NCBI RefSeq assembly: GCF_029433395.1
Contig: NZ_JAQTHW010000002.1
Location: 744,001 to 808,000, forward strand
Direction of reading: 5' to 3'
DNA from: Bifidobacterium sp. ESL0763
GTDB taxonomy: Bacteria > Actinomycetota > Actinomycetes > Actinomycetales > Bifidobacteriaceae
Length of the DNA stretch: 64,000 bases
Notes under the pieces: model-generated
Told to the model about the DNA's origin: nothing
The model's database searches: none
The model's input: the letters and a program-made list of their open reading frames with translations, nothing else
Shown: positions 37,222 through 49,861 of the stretch, piece after piece
Layout: every line of letters starts with the position of its first letter
Position numbering within the stretch: the first letter of the stretch is position 1
Made by a program: the position numbers and the translations under genes

Positions 37222-38427
37222 CTACTCGAGCACCTTGAGGCCGGGCAGGGTCTTGCCCTCGAGGAACTCGAGGGAGGCGCCGCCGCCGGTGGAGATGTGC
37301 GAGAAACCGTCCTCCGGGAAGCCGAGGTTGCGCACCGCGGAGGCGGAGTCGCCGCCGCCGACGATGGTGAAGGCGCCGTTGGCCGTGGCGTCGACCATGG
37401 CCTGGGCGACGGCCTTCGTGCCGGCCTGGAACTGCTCGACCTCGAAGACGCCGGTCGGGCCGTTCCACACCACGGTCTTGGAATCGACGATCTTGTCATG
37501 GAAGAGCTGGCGGGTCTTCGGGCCGATATCGAGGCCCATCATGTCGGCGGGGATCTTGTCGGCGTCGACGACCTGCGGGTTGACCGCGGCGGTGCCGTCG
37601 GGGAAGTCCTTGTTGACCACGATGTCGACGGGCAGCACGAGCTCCACGCCGTTCTTCTTCGCCTGGTCCATGTAGCCGCGGACCGCGTCGATCTGGTCGC
37701 TTTCGAGCAGCGAGGTGCCGACCTCGTAGCCCTCGGCCTTCAGGAAGGTGTAGGCCATGCCGCCGCCGATGAGCAGGCGGTCGGCCTTCTCGATCAGGTT
37801 CTTGATGACGCCGAGCTTGTCGGAGACCTTCGAGCCGCCGAGCACGACGGTGAACGGACGGGCCGGGTTCTCGGTGGCGTGCGAGAGGGCCTTGACCTCC
37901 TTCTCGATGAGCTTGCCGGCCGCGCTGGGCAGGTCGGCGGCCACGTCGTAGTCGGAGCCCTGCGCGCGGTGGACCACGCCGAAGCCGTCGGAGACGAACA
38001 CGTCGCCCAGGGCGGCGATCTTCTTGGCATAGGCGGCGCGCTCGGCGTCGTCCTTGCTGGTCTCCTCGGGGTTGTAGCGCACGTTCTGCAGCAGGACGAC
38101 GTCGCCGTCCTGCATCGCGGCGACCTTGGCCTGCGCGTCCTCGCCATAGGTGTCGGAGGCGAGGGTCACGTCGACGCCGAGCAGCTCGCCCAGGCGCTTG
38201 GCGACCGGCGCCAGCGAGAGCTCCGGGACGGCCTTGCCCTTCGGGCGGCCGAGATGGGCCATGAGGATGACCTTGGCGCCGTCGGCGCGCAGCTGCTTGA
38301 TGGTGGGCAGCGCGGCGCGGATACGGCCGTCATCGGTGATGGTGGTTCCCTTCAGCGGCACGTTGAAATCCGCACGGACCAGGACCTTCTTACCCTTGAG
38401 ATCTCCAAGATCTGCCAGTGTCTTCAT
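37222..38427 (-). CDS. pgk: Phosphoglycerate kinase
   Basis: A 401-residue glycolytic kinase: N-terminal 'KKVLVRADFNVPLKG', 'ILMAHLGRPKG' and the C-terminal nucleotide site 'TIVGGGDSASAV', 'HISTGGGASLEFLEG'. Makes ATP from 1,3-bisphosphoglycerate. ATG 38427 follows GAAAGGAA. The usual partner gap (glyceraldehyde-3-phosphate dehydrogenase) is not next to it. A LacI-type half palindrome lies upstream beside a putative -10. Confidence 0.96.
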   Translation of the reverse strand: MKTLADLGDLKGKKVLVRADFNVPLKGTTITDDGRIRAALPTIKQLRADGAKVILMAHLGRPKGKAVPELSLAPVAKRLGELLGVDVTLASDTYGEDAQAKVAAMQDGDVVLLQNVRYNPEETSKDDAERAAYAKKIAALGDVFVSDGFGVVHRAQGSDYDVAADLPSAAGKLIEKEVKALSHATENPARPFTVVLGGSKVSDKLGVIKNLIEKADRLLIGGGMAYTFLKAEGYEVGTSLLESDQIDAVRGYMDQAKKNGVELVLPVDIVVNKDFPDGTAAVNPQVVDADKIPADMMGLDIGPKTRQLFHDKIVDSKTVVWNGPTGVFEVEQFQAGTKAVAQAMVDATANGAFTIVGGGDSASAVRNLGFPEDGFSHISTGGGASLEFLEGKTLPGLKVLE

Positions 38428-38497
38428 GCAATTCCTTTCGCTTCGCCGTTCCCCGGGCGCGTGTCGCAGCCGCGGTATGGAACCGGCATTGGATATG

Positions 38498-38507
38498 GTG
38501 CTAACAC
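38498..38507. promoter_or_regulatory. Half-palindrome upstream of pgk
   Basis: GTGCTAACAC, sharing GCTAAC with the tkt palindrome, sits just downstream of a minus-strand TAGAAT (38513-38518) that could be the pgk -10. Operator role is inferred. Confidence 0.45.
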
Positions 38508-38532
38508 TTTCATTCTACAGCGTCGAAATACG

Positions 38533-38581
38533 AATGATGCCCAGGAACTCCCTTTTTCGGGGATGTTTCCCGGGCATCATT
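38533..38581 (-). terminator. Hairpin between whiA and pgk
   Basis: AATGATGCCCaGGAA (38533-38547) and TTCCCGGGCATCATT (38567-38581) pair over 15 bp. On the minus-strand RNA the single non-match becomes a G-U pair, so it is best formed as the end of the whiA transcript. Confidence 0.6.
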
Positions 38582-38692
38582 GTGAGCGTTAACAAGAACA
38601 CTTGGCCAAGCGTTTGATTACTGACCGAACTGGCTCAGACCATTCGGTCGCATCGAAACGAACCGTTAACGGGCCATCGACCGGACTGCGGC

Positions 38693-39652
38693 TCAGCCCT
38701 TGGCCTCTTCGGCCGCCTTGCGTGCCTTCTCGGTCTTGGTGGCCAGCTGGAGCAGCCTGCGGATGCGGCCGGCGATGGCGTCCTTGGTGATGGGAGGGTC
38801 AGCCAGGCGGCCAAGCTCCTCGAGGCTGGCGTCGGTGTGCTTGAGGCGCAGATCGCCGGCGGCCTTGAGGTTCGGCGGGATGTCGTCGCCCAGGATCTCG
38901 AAGGCGTGATGCACCTTCTGCGTGGCCTCGGCGGCGGCCTTGGCGCTGCGGCGCATGTTCGCGTCGTCGAAGTTGGCCAGGCGGTTGGCCTTGCCGCGGG
39001 CCTCGCCGTCGGAGCGCTTGCCGGTCCATTCGCGGGCCGAGCGCGGGGCGCCCATGAGGTTGAGCATGCGCTCGATGGCGTCGGCGTCGCGCAGGGTGAT
39101 GCGCTCGGAGCTGCGGACCTTGCGGGCCTGGGCGGTGATGCCAAGGCGACGTGCGGCGCCCTGCAGGGCGATCGCGGTCTCGTGGGTCGGGCAGATGATC
39201 TCCAGATAGCTGGCCTTGCCCGGGTCGGAGATGACGCCGCGGGCGAGGAAGGCGCCGCGCCAGGCGGCCTTGACCTGGGCGATGTTGCCGCCGATCACCT
39301 CGGCGGGCAGGCCGGGGACCAGGCGCATGCGACGGTCGAGCAGGCCGGTCTGCAGCGCCAGGGCCGTGGCGCCGTGCTCCACGAGCAGGTCGTAGCGCTG
39401 GATGATGCCGTTGGGCGTCTGACGGGTGACCTTGCTGACCTTGGCCTCGCGCTGGAAATAATGGTCGATCGTGCTTCGCAGCCATTCGACGGCCTCAAGG
39501 GAATCGAACTGGCCGTGGATGACGGCCTTGTGGTTGACGGGACGAAGGCCACCGCCGAACCTCATCATCGTCGCCGCCTGCGCCATCTTGGCGGCAGGAA
39601 GGTCAGAGTTAAAACTTGCCAGCTCGCTTTTGACGTCGTTGAGAAGAGCCAA
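38693..39652 (-). CDS. whiA: DNA-binding protein WhiA
   Basis: A 319-residue protein with the LAGLIDADG-like N-terminal domain (degenerate, as usual in WhiA) and a C-terminal HTH ([26 protein letters not shown]). WhiA controls division and development genes in actinobacteria and is retained in non-sporulators. TTG start at 39652 with AGGAGG 8 nt upstream. It follows rapZ by 156 bp. The usual yvcK gene between rapZ and whiA is absent here. Confidence 0.95.
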   Translation of the reverse strand: MALLNDVKSELASFNSDLPAAKMAQAATMMRFGGGLRPVNHKAVIHGQFDSLEAVEWLRSTIDHYFQREAKVSKVTRQTPNGIIQRYDLLVEHGATALALQTGLLDRRMRLVPGLPAEVIGGNIAQVKAAWRGAFLARGVISDPGKASYLEIICPTHETAIALQGAARRLGITAQARKVRSSERITLRDADAIERMLNLMGAPRSAREWTGKRSDGEARGKANRLANFDDANMRRSAKAAAEATQKVHHAFEILGDDIPPNLKAAGDLRLKHTDASLEELGRLADPPITKDAIAGRIRRLLQLATKTEKARKAAEEAKG

Positions 39653-39808
39653 AGCCCAACCTCCTACTTCCCGTTCTTCCTAAAGTCGAATCAACTGTCG
39701 GCAGATACCATTTCAAGTCTACGGCTCTCTGTCTTATCGAACGACTTGGACAAGATGCAACAGTTCGATGACAATTAACTATTTTAAGCAAAATCCTGGA
39801 ATTTCAGG

Positions 39809-40771
39809 TCAATGCCGCTTGTGGTGCCCGAGCTCCCTGGCGGCGACCGTGACCGAAAGGCCGTGGGCCCTCAGGCGTCGCGCCAGGGCCTCGCTGATCG
39901 CCACCGAGCGGTGTTGCCCGCCCGTGCAGCCAACGGCAATCGTAACATAATGCTTGTCTTCCTGGGCATAGCCGCGCAACGCGATGCGGATCACACGTTC
40001 GTAGGCGTCGAGGAACTCCTGGGCGCCGTCGCTGCCCAGCACGTAGTCGCTAACCGCCTGGTCGGTGCCGTTGAGCTCGCGCAGCTGTGGCACCCAGTAC
40101 GGGTTGGGCAGGAAGCGGACGTCGGCGATGAAGTCGGCGTCGAGCGGCAGGCCGTACTTGAAGCCGAAGCTGAAGATGTGCACGGAGACCGTGGAGGGGC
40201 CGGCGCCCAGCATCGCCTCGTAGAGCTTCGTGGAGAGCTGGTGGATGCTCAGCGACGAGGTGTCGATCACCGTGTCGGCGCGGGCCTTGAGGTTGGCGAG
40301 CAGCTCGCGCTCCTCGCGGATGCCGTCGATGATGCGGTTGCCGTGCTGGAGCGGGTGCGGGCGACGGACCGACTCGTAGCGCAGCACCAGCTCGCGGTCG
40401 TTGGCGTCGAGGAAGAGGATGCGCGTGCGCACGCCGAGGTCGTCCAGGTGGCTGAGCACCGCGGAGAGGTCGTCGAAATAGGTGCGCGAGCGGACGTCGA
40501 TGACGGCGGCGAGGCGGTGGACCTTCGAGCCCGAGGAGGTCATCATGTCGACCAGCGGGATCAGCAGTTTGGGAGGGAGGTTGTCGACGACGTACCAGCC
40601 CATGTCCTCCACGCAATCGGCGGCGTGGGACCGGCCGGCGCCGCTCATGCCGGTGATGAGCAGCACCTCGAACTCGTTGCCCGGCTTGGGACGGGCCTCC
40701 CGAGGATCCCGCGGGTTCAGGCCTTTCGGCGCCACTTCCCCCGTCTCGGCGCCATTTTCGTCTGCACTCAC
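39809..40771 (-). CDS. rapZ: RNase adapter / nucleotide-binding protein RapZ (YvcJ)
   Basis: A 320-residue P-loop protein: Walker A GMSGAGRS at about residues 41-48, Walker-B-like 'RILFLDANDRELVLRYESVRRPHPL', and the C-terminal 'FGFKYGLPLDADF...VRFLPNPYW' and 'IAVGCTGGQHRSVAISEALA' blocks. In E. coli it senses glucosamine-6-phosphate; in actinobacteria and firmicutes the role is less clear. GTG start at 40771 overlaps the aroE stop by 4 nt, with GGGAGG inside aroE. Confidence 0.94.
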   Translation of the reverse strand: MSADENGAETGEVAPKGLNPRDPREARPKPGNEFEVLLITGMSGAGRSHAADCVEDMGWYVVDNLPPKLLIPLVDMMTSSGSKVHRLAAVIDVRSRTYFDDLSAVLSHLDDLGVRTRILFLDANDRELVLRYESVRRPHPLQHGNRIIDGIREERELLANLKARADTVIDTSSLSIHQLSTKLYEAMLGAGPSTVSVHIFSFGFKYGLPLDADFIADVRFLPNPYWVPQLRELNGTDQAVSDYVLGSDGAQEFLDAYERVIRIALRGYAQEDKHYVTIAVGCTGGQHRSVAISEALARRLRAHGLSVTVAARELGHHKRH

Positions 40772-41889
40772 AATGCCTCCCGCAGGGCCGCCCTCATGGC
40801 ACGCTCAAGGCCCGGAAGCGAGCGGGGCGTGCCTGTTGTTGGTATCGATGCCATACTACTCCCCTCGGTGCTGGCGTCGTTGGGGTTGCCCGCTTCTTGC
40901 GGCTGAGGGCGCAGGCCGATGCCGGTCATCAGCAGCACCTGGTCGATCGCCTGGTAGAGCAGCATCTCCTCGCCGCCTATCGTGGCGCCTCCGAAGGCCC
41001 GCCAGGTCTTCATAAGCTTGGTCGGACGTGGATCGTAGACGACGTCGAGCAACGTTCCGGTGATCGTGTTCCCGTCGCCGTGGCGCAGCGCCGTATCCAG
41101 GGCTTCCGCCGTCGGATCGGCGCCGAGGCCGGGAATGGTGTTGATCGCCACGTCCGCATCCATCAGGAAGCGCCAGGCCTCCGGAAGCGGCTCGATCGCG
41201 AAATCGAAGCGCCCCTCATAGTGGCCGGCCAGACGGCGCAGCGCCTCGCCGTGCGCCGGGTTGCGGGCGCACACGGTCACCGAGGCGAGGCCTCCCAGCC
41301 CAGGACCTTTCATTTCGGTGCAGGCGGCGAGGGCGGACAGCGCGGTGTTGCCGTTGCCCATGATGACCGCCCTGAAGCCTTTGCGGGAGTTTGCGTCGGT
41401 CGCGCTCGAAGCGTTGGTGGCGTTGGCCTTCCCTGAGTTAGCCTGTTTCGATATGCCCGTTCCGTCGGGCTGCCGAGGACCGTCATCGGGCGTCGCGATG
41501 TGCTGGCGTTGACCGAACGAATGGTCGAACGCGTTGACGATGCCGTTGACGTCGGTGTTGTAGAGCCTGATGGTGGGCATCGTGCCGTCGTGGGAATCCG
41601 ACCGGTCGAAGATGGCCGTGTTGGCCACCTGAAGTCTTTTCGACCAGGTGTCGCAGGTGGTGCCGTACGGGATGACGGTGCGCTTGAGGGGCATGGTGAG
41701 GCTCAGGCCGGCCCAGGTGTTGTCGAGCGACTCCAGGAAGCCATGCAGGTCGTCCTTGCCGACCTCGGCACGAGAATACCGCCAGTCGGGCATGCGCAGG
41801 TACCGGTACGCGGCATTGTGCAGCGTGGGCGAGAGCGAGTGCGAGATCGGCTTGCCCAATACGGCGCATTGGTGGGCGGCACTGTTCAT
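40768..41889 (-). CDS. aroE: Shikimate 5-dehydrogenase-family protein, enlarged
   Basis: A 373-residue protein, about 90 longer than typical AroE. The N-terminal substrate domain is clear ('AVLGKPISHSLSPTLHNAAYRYLRM', catalytic Lys in SLTMPLKRTV, catalytic Asp in YNTDVNG), as is the NADP domain (VIMGNGNTALSALAA). Between them (about residues 125-166) is a low-complexity insert rich in Asn, Ala, Thr and Ser, and there is a C-terminal extension of about 45 residues. It reduces 3-dehydroshikimate in aromatic synthesis. ATG 41889. Coupled to rapZ by a GTGA overlap, an unusual partner in the uvrC-rapZ-whiA block. Confidence 0.88.
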   Translation of the reverse strand: MNSAAHQCAVLGKPISHSLSPTLHNAAYRYLRMPDWRYSRAEVGKDDLHGFLESLDNTWAGLSLTMPLKRTVIPYGTTCDTWSKRLQVANTAIFDRSDSHDGTMPTIRLYNTDVNGIVNAFDHSFGQRQHIATPDDGPRQPDGTGISKQANSGKANATNASSATDANSRKGFRAVIMGNGNTALSALAACTEMKGPGLGGLASVTVCARNPAHGEALRRLAGHYEGRFDFAIEPLPEAWRFLMDADVAINTIPGLGADPTAEALDTALRHGDGNTITGTLLDVVYDPRPTKLMKTWRAFGGATIGGEEMLLYQAIDQVLLMTGIGLRPQPQEAGNPNDASTEGSSMASIPTTGTPRSLPGLERAMRAALREAL

Positions 41890-42190
41890 GCGATGCTCCT
41901 TAGAAAATCCTGCCCCAGGCCCGCGGTGTGGAGTCCAGGTTCGACGGCTGCCGTTCGATGGCGATGGGATCCCATCCCGGGCCTCTGGCATGGGCAACCA
42001 TGGTTCGTTGCCAGACTATACCTTCGCCGGCAACCGGGGCGTGTCCCATCTCGCGTCCGCGCACGTCCTGCAACCCACGGCGATCGGTTACGTTGCCGCT
42101 ACCAGCCCGTGAATCGGCTGTGTCGCCGGCGATGTCGGTTCCCGTATCGGTATGGCTGTCGACGATACCGGTCTGTGAACGTTCAAGGGA
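41890..42190. other. uvrC-aroE intergenic region, no gene seen
   Basis: 301 bp without a supported gene. An in-frame extension of aroE upstream to 41997 lacks a ribosome binding site and protein-like composition. A weak inverted repeat around 42145-42175 (GTATCG..CGATAC) may be the uvrC transcript end. Confidence 0.4.
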
Positions 42191-44722
42191 CTACGAAACA
42201 TCCTTGGTGGAATCGTCGCTCGTTGCTGCCTTACCATCGGAGTCCTGGGCGTGCAAGGCCTCATAGATGGCCTTCGCCTTGGCCTCGCCGATGCCGTTGA
42301 CCCGCTCGAGATCCTCCATGCTGGCCTGGCGCATCTTCTTCACCGATCCGAAGGCACGCAGCAGCTTCTTCTGGTAGGTCTCGCCGACCCCCGGGATGCC
42401 GTCGAGCGCGGAACGCAGCAGCCCCTTGCGCCTCGACTTGCGGTGGTAGGTGATGGCGAAGCGGTGGGATTCGTCGCGCACGCGCTGCAGCAGGTACATG
42501 CCCTCGGACTGGCGCTTGAGGATGAGCGGATAGTCCTCCCCCGGTATCCAGACCTCCTCCAGACGCTTCGCCAGACCGCAGACGGCCACGTCGTGCACGC
42601 CGCAGTCGTCGAGCGCCTTCCTGGCGATCTCGACCTGGGGCTTGCCGCCGTCGACGACGATGAGGTTCGGCTTGTAGGCGAAGTGGCGCGGATGCGTGTC
42701 CTGCTGGACCACGGCGTCGGCGTTGGTGAGGCTGGCAACTACGGAATTGGCGTCGTCCGGGCTCGCAGGAGCGGCTGGAGACGGCTGGTCCGATGGCGCC
42801 ACGGCTTGCGCTTGCTCTTGCCGTCGGGCCTGTTCGATGCGCTTCTCGTTGTCGATGCTCTCGCCGGTATCGCCGGCGATGTTGCCGTGTCGGAAACGGC
42901 GGGTGAGCGTCTCATACATGGCGCTCAGGTCGTCGAGCGCGCCCTTGCCGTCGTCGCCACGGATGGCGAAGCGCCGGTATTCCGACTTCTTGGCGATCGC
43001 GTCCTCGAAGACGACCATGGAGGCGACCTGGTAGATGCCACCGATGGTGTTGGAGATGTCGTAGCCTTCGATGCGCAGCGGCGAATCGGGCAGTCCCAGC
43101 GCCTTGGCGACGTCGTTCATCGCCTGCGTGCGCGCGCCGATGTCGCTGATGCGGCTCATCTTGCTGCGCTGCAGCGCCTGCTTGGCGTTGGTGTTGGCAC
43201 GGTCCATGAGAGCCTTCTTCTCGCCACGGCTGGGCACGCGGATGGTGACCGCCGAGCCGCGCAGGCCGCCGAGCCACCGTTCCAGCTCGCCGCGGCGCGC
43301 CGGCTCGATCGGGACGAGGACCTCGCGCGGCACCGGCGAGATGGGGGCCAGCAGGTCGCTGCGTCCGGTCCGCATCTGGCGTTCGCGGCGGATGCGCGTC
43401 GCCTGGGCGCGCGAGAGGCTGTCGGTGGCGGTGATGCTTTGCGTGGCGCCCAGGGCGTCGCGCCGTTCCTCGATGTCGAGGCCCGTGTCCGTCGTTGCCT
43501 GGCTGGCGTTCCCCTCGGTGCCATCGACACCAGTCGCGGAATCGCCGGTTCCATCATGTTTCGGATGCCGGGTGTCGTCGTCGGAACCATCGGCATGCCC
43601 TTGCCTGTCGTCGGACGTTCCGGCGTGGTGTTCCAGCAGTTCCTCGCCGTTGCTGGGCAGGTTCAACGGGATGTTGGCCTGGCTTTCCGTCTCCCCCATC
43701 ATGTCGGCATAGACCTGGGTGATGAGGTCGGCGATGAGGTCCGCGTCGTCGATGTCCTCGACGCGTTTCACGCTCCAGTTGCGTTCGCCTCGGATGGAGC
43801 CGGAGCGCACGAAGAACGCATGGATGGAGGCTTCCAGCTCGTCGGACTCCATGCCGAACACATCGGCGTCCACATCCGAATCGAAGACGACGGCGTTCTG
43901 CTCGGACATGGTCTTGAGCATCGAGATCTGGTCGCGCAGACGCGCCGCCTTCTCGAATTCCATGTCGTTGCTAGCCTGCTTCATCTCGTGCGTCAGCCCG
44001 GCGATGAACGAGGTGCCGTAGCGGCCGGTGAGCACGCCGACCAGCCGCTCGCACATGCGGCGGTGCTCCTTGGCGCCGATCCTGCCGACGCAGGGTGCCG
44101 AGCATTTGCCGATGGACGCCAGCAAACAGGGACGGTTGGTCAGATGCGCGCGGTTGAAGACGGTTTTCGTGCAGGTGCGCACTGGGAACGCCTTGAGCAG
44201 CTTGTCGAGGCTGTGGCGCAGATCCCACGCCTTGACGTACGGGCCGAAATACCGGGTGTCACGGCGTTTGCGGTTGCGGGTCACCCACACCCTCGGATAT
44301 TCCTCGCCCAGGGAGACGGCCAGGTAGGGGTAGGTCTTGTCGTCGCGGAAGACGACATTGAAGCGCGGGTCGAACTCCTTGATCCACGTGTATTCGAGGG
44401 TGAGAGCCTCGAGCTCGGTGGCGACCACGGTCCATTCGAGGCTGCGGGCCGTGAGCACCATGTTCTGCGTGCGCGGATGGAGCTCGCGCAGGGGCTGGAA
44501 GTAGAAGGTGAGGCGGTTGCGCAGGTTCTTGGCCTTACCGACGTAGATCACACGTCCGTCGCCGTCGCGCCACTTGTAGACGCCCGGATCGGTGGGGATG
44601 TCGCCGGTGGCGGGGCGGAAGAGGTCGCGGCTGTCGCCGAGCAGGCGCTTGGGCTTGCCGGCGTTCGCCTGCGTCGTCCTGCGCCAGGCACCCTGTCCAT
44701 GCCCGTCGTCCGTGGAAGCCAT
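42191..44722 (-). CDS. uvrC: Excinuclease ABC subunit C
   Basis: An 843-residue nuclease, well above the usual 600-700. Domains in order: GIY-YIG ([26 protein letters not shown], about 45-70), Cys-containing region ([15 protein letters not shown]), UVR motif ([20 protein letters not shown]), RNase H-like endonuclease domain and C-terminal double HhH ([35 protein letters not shown]). Two low-complexity inserts, about 344-459 (Asp/Gly/Thr-rich) and 609-677 (Gln/Ala/Pro-rich), explain the extra length. It makes both incisions in nucleotide excision repair with UvrAB. No SOS box was seen upstream, unlike uvrA. Confidence 0.95.
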   Translation of the reverse strand: MASTDDGHGQGAWRRTTQANAGKPKRLLGDSRDLFRPATGDIPTDPGVYKWRDGDGRVIYVGKAKNLRNRLTFYFQPLRELHPRTQNMVLTARSLEWTVVATELEALTLEYTWIKEFDPRFNVVFRDDKTYPYLAVSLGEEYPRVWVTRNRKRRDTRYFGPYVKAWDLRHSLDKLLKAFPVRTCTKTVFNRAHLTNRPCLLASIGKCSAPCVGRIGAKEHRRMCERLVGVLTGRYGTSFIAGLTHEMKQASNDMEFEKAARLRDQISMLKTMSEQNAVVFDSDVDADVFGMESDELEASIHAFFVRSGSIRGERNWSVKRVEDIDDADLIADLITQVYADMMGETESQANIPLNLPSNGEELLEHHAGTSDDRQGHADGSDDDTRHPKHDGTGDSATGVDGTEGNASQATTDTGLDIEERRDALGATQSITATDSLSRAQATRIRRERQMRTGRSDLLAPISPVPREVLVPIEPARRGELERWLGGLRGSAVTIRVPSRGEKKALMDRANTNAKQALQRSKMSRISDIGARTQAMNDVAKALGLPDSPLRIEGYDISNTIGGIYQVASMVVFEDAIAKKSEYRRFAIRGDDGKGALDDLSAMYETLTRRFRHGNIAGDTGESIDNEKRIEQARRQEQAQAVAPSDQPSPAAPASPDDANSVVASLTNADAVVQQDTHPRHFAYKPNLIVVDGGKPQVEIARKALDDCGVHDVAVCGLAKRLEEVWIPGEDYPLILKRQSEGMYLLQRVRDESHRFAITYHRKSRRKGLLRSALDGIPGVGETYQKKLLRAFGSVKKMRQASMEDLERVNGIGEAKAKAIYEALHAQDSDGKAATSDDSTKDVS

Positions 44723-44769
44723 GCCTCCCCTTTCTTTGATTCAGCCTCTGTCGTCCGCCATGGAAACGC

Positions 44770-47739
<2,970 letters not shown>

Positions 47740-47797
47740 TGCTTACCTCCGCTTTGCCGAATGCTTCACGCTAGGATAACCCATCATAGCGGACGGT

Positions 47798-47813
47798 TCG
47801 AACAAGTGTTCGA
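47798..47813. promoter_or_regulatory. SOS (LexA) box upstream of uvrA
   Basis: TCGAACAAGTGTTCGA, perfect TCGAAC-N4-GTTCGA, in the divergent gap between uvrA and the ABC-F gene; it could affect either. Confidence 0.92.
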
Positions 47814-47912
47814 TTGCATGTCGCCCGGCGCGAAACGAAGCGGTGCCGCTATGATGGCGTGTTGGTATATTGGGCCAGTATTTCTCGGGCATGACAGGAT
47901 AGGTAATAAGGT

Positions 47913-49514
47913 ATGGCAATCGAGGCGAAGGGACTGGAGATTCAGATCGGGGCGCGCACGCTGCTCAATCCCACTGATTTCCACGTGAGCAAGGGCGACA
48001 AGATCGGCTTGGTCGGACGCAACGGCGCCGGCAAGACCACCCTCACCCGCACCATCACCGGCGACCTGCTGCCCACGGCCGGCGAGGTGCGCATCTCCGG
48101 CAAGCTCGGCTACCTGCCGCAGGACACCCATGCCGACGATCCGGAGCAGAGCGCGCTCGACCGCATGATGAGCGCGCGCGACATCGCCAGCATCATCAAG
48201 CGCATCCGCCGCGCCGAGAAGGACATGACCAACGAGAACCCGAAGGTCATGGAGAAGGCGATGGACAAGTACGACAAGGCCATGCAGGCGTTCGAGAAGG
48301 CAGGCGGCTACGCGGCGCAGTCCGAGGCGATCTCAATGGCGGCAAGCCTGGGCCTGCCCAACGAGACGATGCAGCAGCCCATCGGCACGCTCTCCGGCGG
48401 TCAGAAGCGACGCATCGAGCTGGCGCGCATCCTCTATTCCGACGCGGACACGCTGATCCTCGACGAGCCGACCAACCACTTGGACGCCGACTCCATCGAG
48501 TGGCTGCGCGGCTACCTCAAGCGCTTCGAGGGTGGGTTCCTGGTCATCTCCCACTCCACGGAGCTGCTGGACGAGGTGGCCAACCGGGTCTGGCACCTGG
48601 ACGCGCAGACCGCGCAGATCGACATGTATTCGCTGGGCTGGAAGGCCTACCTCAAGCAGCGTGTGGTGGACGAGGAGCGTCGCCGCCGCGAGCGCGAGGT
48701 CGCCGAGAAGAAGGCGGCGCGCCTGATGAAGCAGGGCATACGCCTGCACGCCAAGGCCACCAAGGCCGTCGCCGCGCAGAACATGATGCGCCGCGCCCAG
48801 CGACTGCTGAGCGAGACCAGCGAGGCCGAGGCGCAGGAGAAGGTGGCCGACATCCGCTTCCCGGAGCCGGCGCCCTGTGGCAAGACGCCGATCATGGCCG
48901 AGGGGATCTCGAAGTCGTTCGGCTCCAACGAGGTCTTCAACGGCATCGACCTTGCCATCGACAAGGGCTCGCGCGTGGTCATCCTGGGATACAACGGCGC
49001 GGGCAAGACCACCACGCTGCGCATCCTGGCCGGCGAGGACAAGCCCGACACCGGTGAGGTCGTCTACGGCCACGGCTGCAAGATCGGCTACTTCGCCCAG
49101 GAGCACGACACCCTGGAGATGGATGCGACGGTGCTGGAGAACCTGCAGCACGTCGCCCCCGACCTCAACGACACCCAGGCACGCTCCATCCTCGGCAGCT
49201 TCCTCTTCTCCGGCGACGACGCGTTCAAGCCGGCGAAGGTGCTCTCCGGCGGCGAGCAGACGCGTCTGGCCCTGGCGACGCTGGTGACCTCGCGCGCCAA
49301 CGTGCTGCTCCTGGATGAGCCGACCAACAACCTCGACCCGGTCTCGCGCGACGAGATCCTCAAGGCCATCGCCAAGTACGAGGGCGCCATCATCCTGGTC
49401 ACCCACGACGAGGGCGCGGTCAAGGCGCTCAACCCCGAGCGCGTGCTGCTGATGCCGGACGGCGACGAGGACCTGTGGAGCGACGACTACCTCGACCTGG
49501 TCGCCGAGGAGTAG
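47913..49514 (+). CDS. ABC-F family ATPase
   Basis: A 533-residue cytosolic protein of two ABC domains without membrane spans: Walker A GRNGAGKTT and GYNGAGKTT, signatures LSGGQKRR and LSGGEQTR, Walker B LILDEPTNHLD and LLLDEPTNNLD. They are joined by an Arg/Lys/Glu-rich linker of about 75 residues (P-site tRNA-interaction type). ABC-F proteins act on the ribosome as translation factors or antibiotic-protection proteins. The short linker and widespread orthology suggest a housekeeping factor. Divergent from uvrA. Confidence 0.92.
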   Translation: MAIEAKGLEIQIGARTLLNPTDFHVSKGDKIGLVGRNGAGKTTLTRTITGDLLPTAGEVRISGKLGYLPQDTHADDPEQSALDRMMSARDIASIIKRIRRAEKDMTNENPKVMEKAMDKYDKAMQAFEKAGGYAAQSEAISMAASLGLPNETMQQPIGTLSGGQKRRIELARILYSDADTLILDEPTNHLDADSIEWLRGYLKRFEGGFLVISHSTELLDEVANRVWHLDAQTAQIDMYSLGWKAYLKQRVVDEERRRREREVAEKKAARLMKQGIRLHAKATKAVAAQNMMRRAQRLLSETSEAEAQEKVADIRFPEPAPCGKTPIMAEGISKSFGSNEVFNGIDLAIDKGSRVVILGYNGAGKTTTLRILAGEDKPDTGEVVYGHGCKIGYFAQEHDTLEMDATVLENLQHVAPDLNDTQARSILGSFLFSGDDAFKPAKVLSGGEQTRLALATLVTSRANVLLLDEPTNNLDPVSRDEILKAIAKYEGAIILVTHDEGAVKALNPERVLLMPDGDEDLWSDDYLDLVAEE

Positions 49515-49861
49515 GCGCCGGGCAGCAGCCGAATGCGTTTTCCCTGCTGCCGTCTCCTTCGCATCCTGGTTGTTGCCTCCTTTCCCCGTATCCAGTCACG
49601 GAAGCGTTCCTTTCCATCCGACAGGTTCGGTTTCGTGACTGGATTTTTGCATACGGTGACGAAACCGCATCCAACGAAGACTCAGATGTCGTATATTTAC
49701 CGAACGTTCAGCCGGTGTGACGAAACCGCATCTGAGCGACAGTAAGGTCCGGTTTGTTCACTGGATTCCTGGCACGCATCGCCATACGAGGGGCACGGGG
49801 CCGAATGTGGCTGCGACGCGGTAGCATCGGGCTAGATATCGGCACACACAGGAGGTCGGCG
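49515..49861. other. Intergenic region with terminator and short repeats
   Basis: 347 bp without a gene. Besides the terminator at 49590-49648 it holds a 16-bp direct repeat GTGACGAAACCGCATC (49656-49671 and 49717-49732) and an inverted repeat CTCAGATG/CATCTGAG (49681-49688 and 49729-49736). The nnrD promoter must lie in the last 100 bp. Confidence 0.5.
49590..49648 (+). terminator. Terminator of the ABC-F gene
   Basis: ATCCAGTCACG (49590-49600) and CGTGACTGGAT (49634-49644) form an 11-bp stem over a 33-nt loop with TTTTT following. The large loop can fold further (GGAA/TTCC). Confidence 0.65.

Noticed and set aside
49754-49861. nnrD start at ATG 49754
   Set aside because: No ribosome binding site; AGGAGGT directly precedes ATG 49862 and the conserved domain begins after it.
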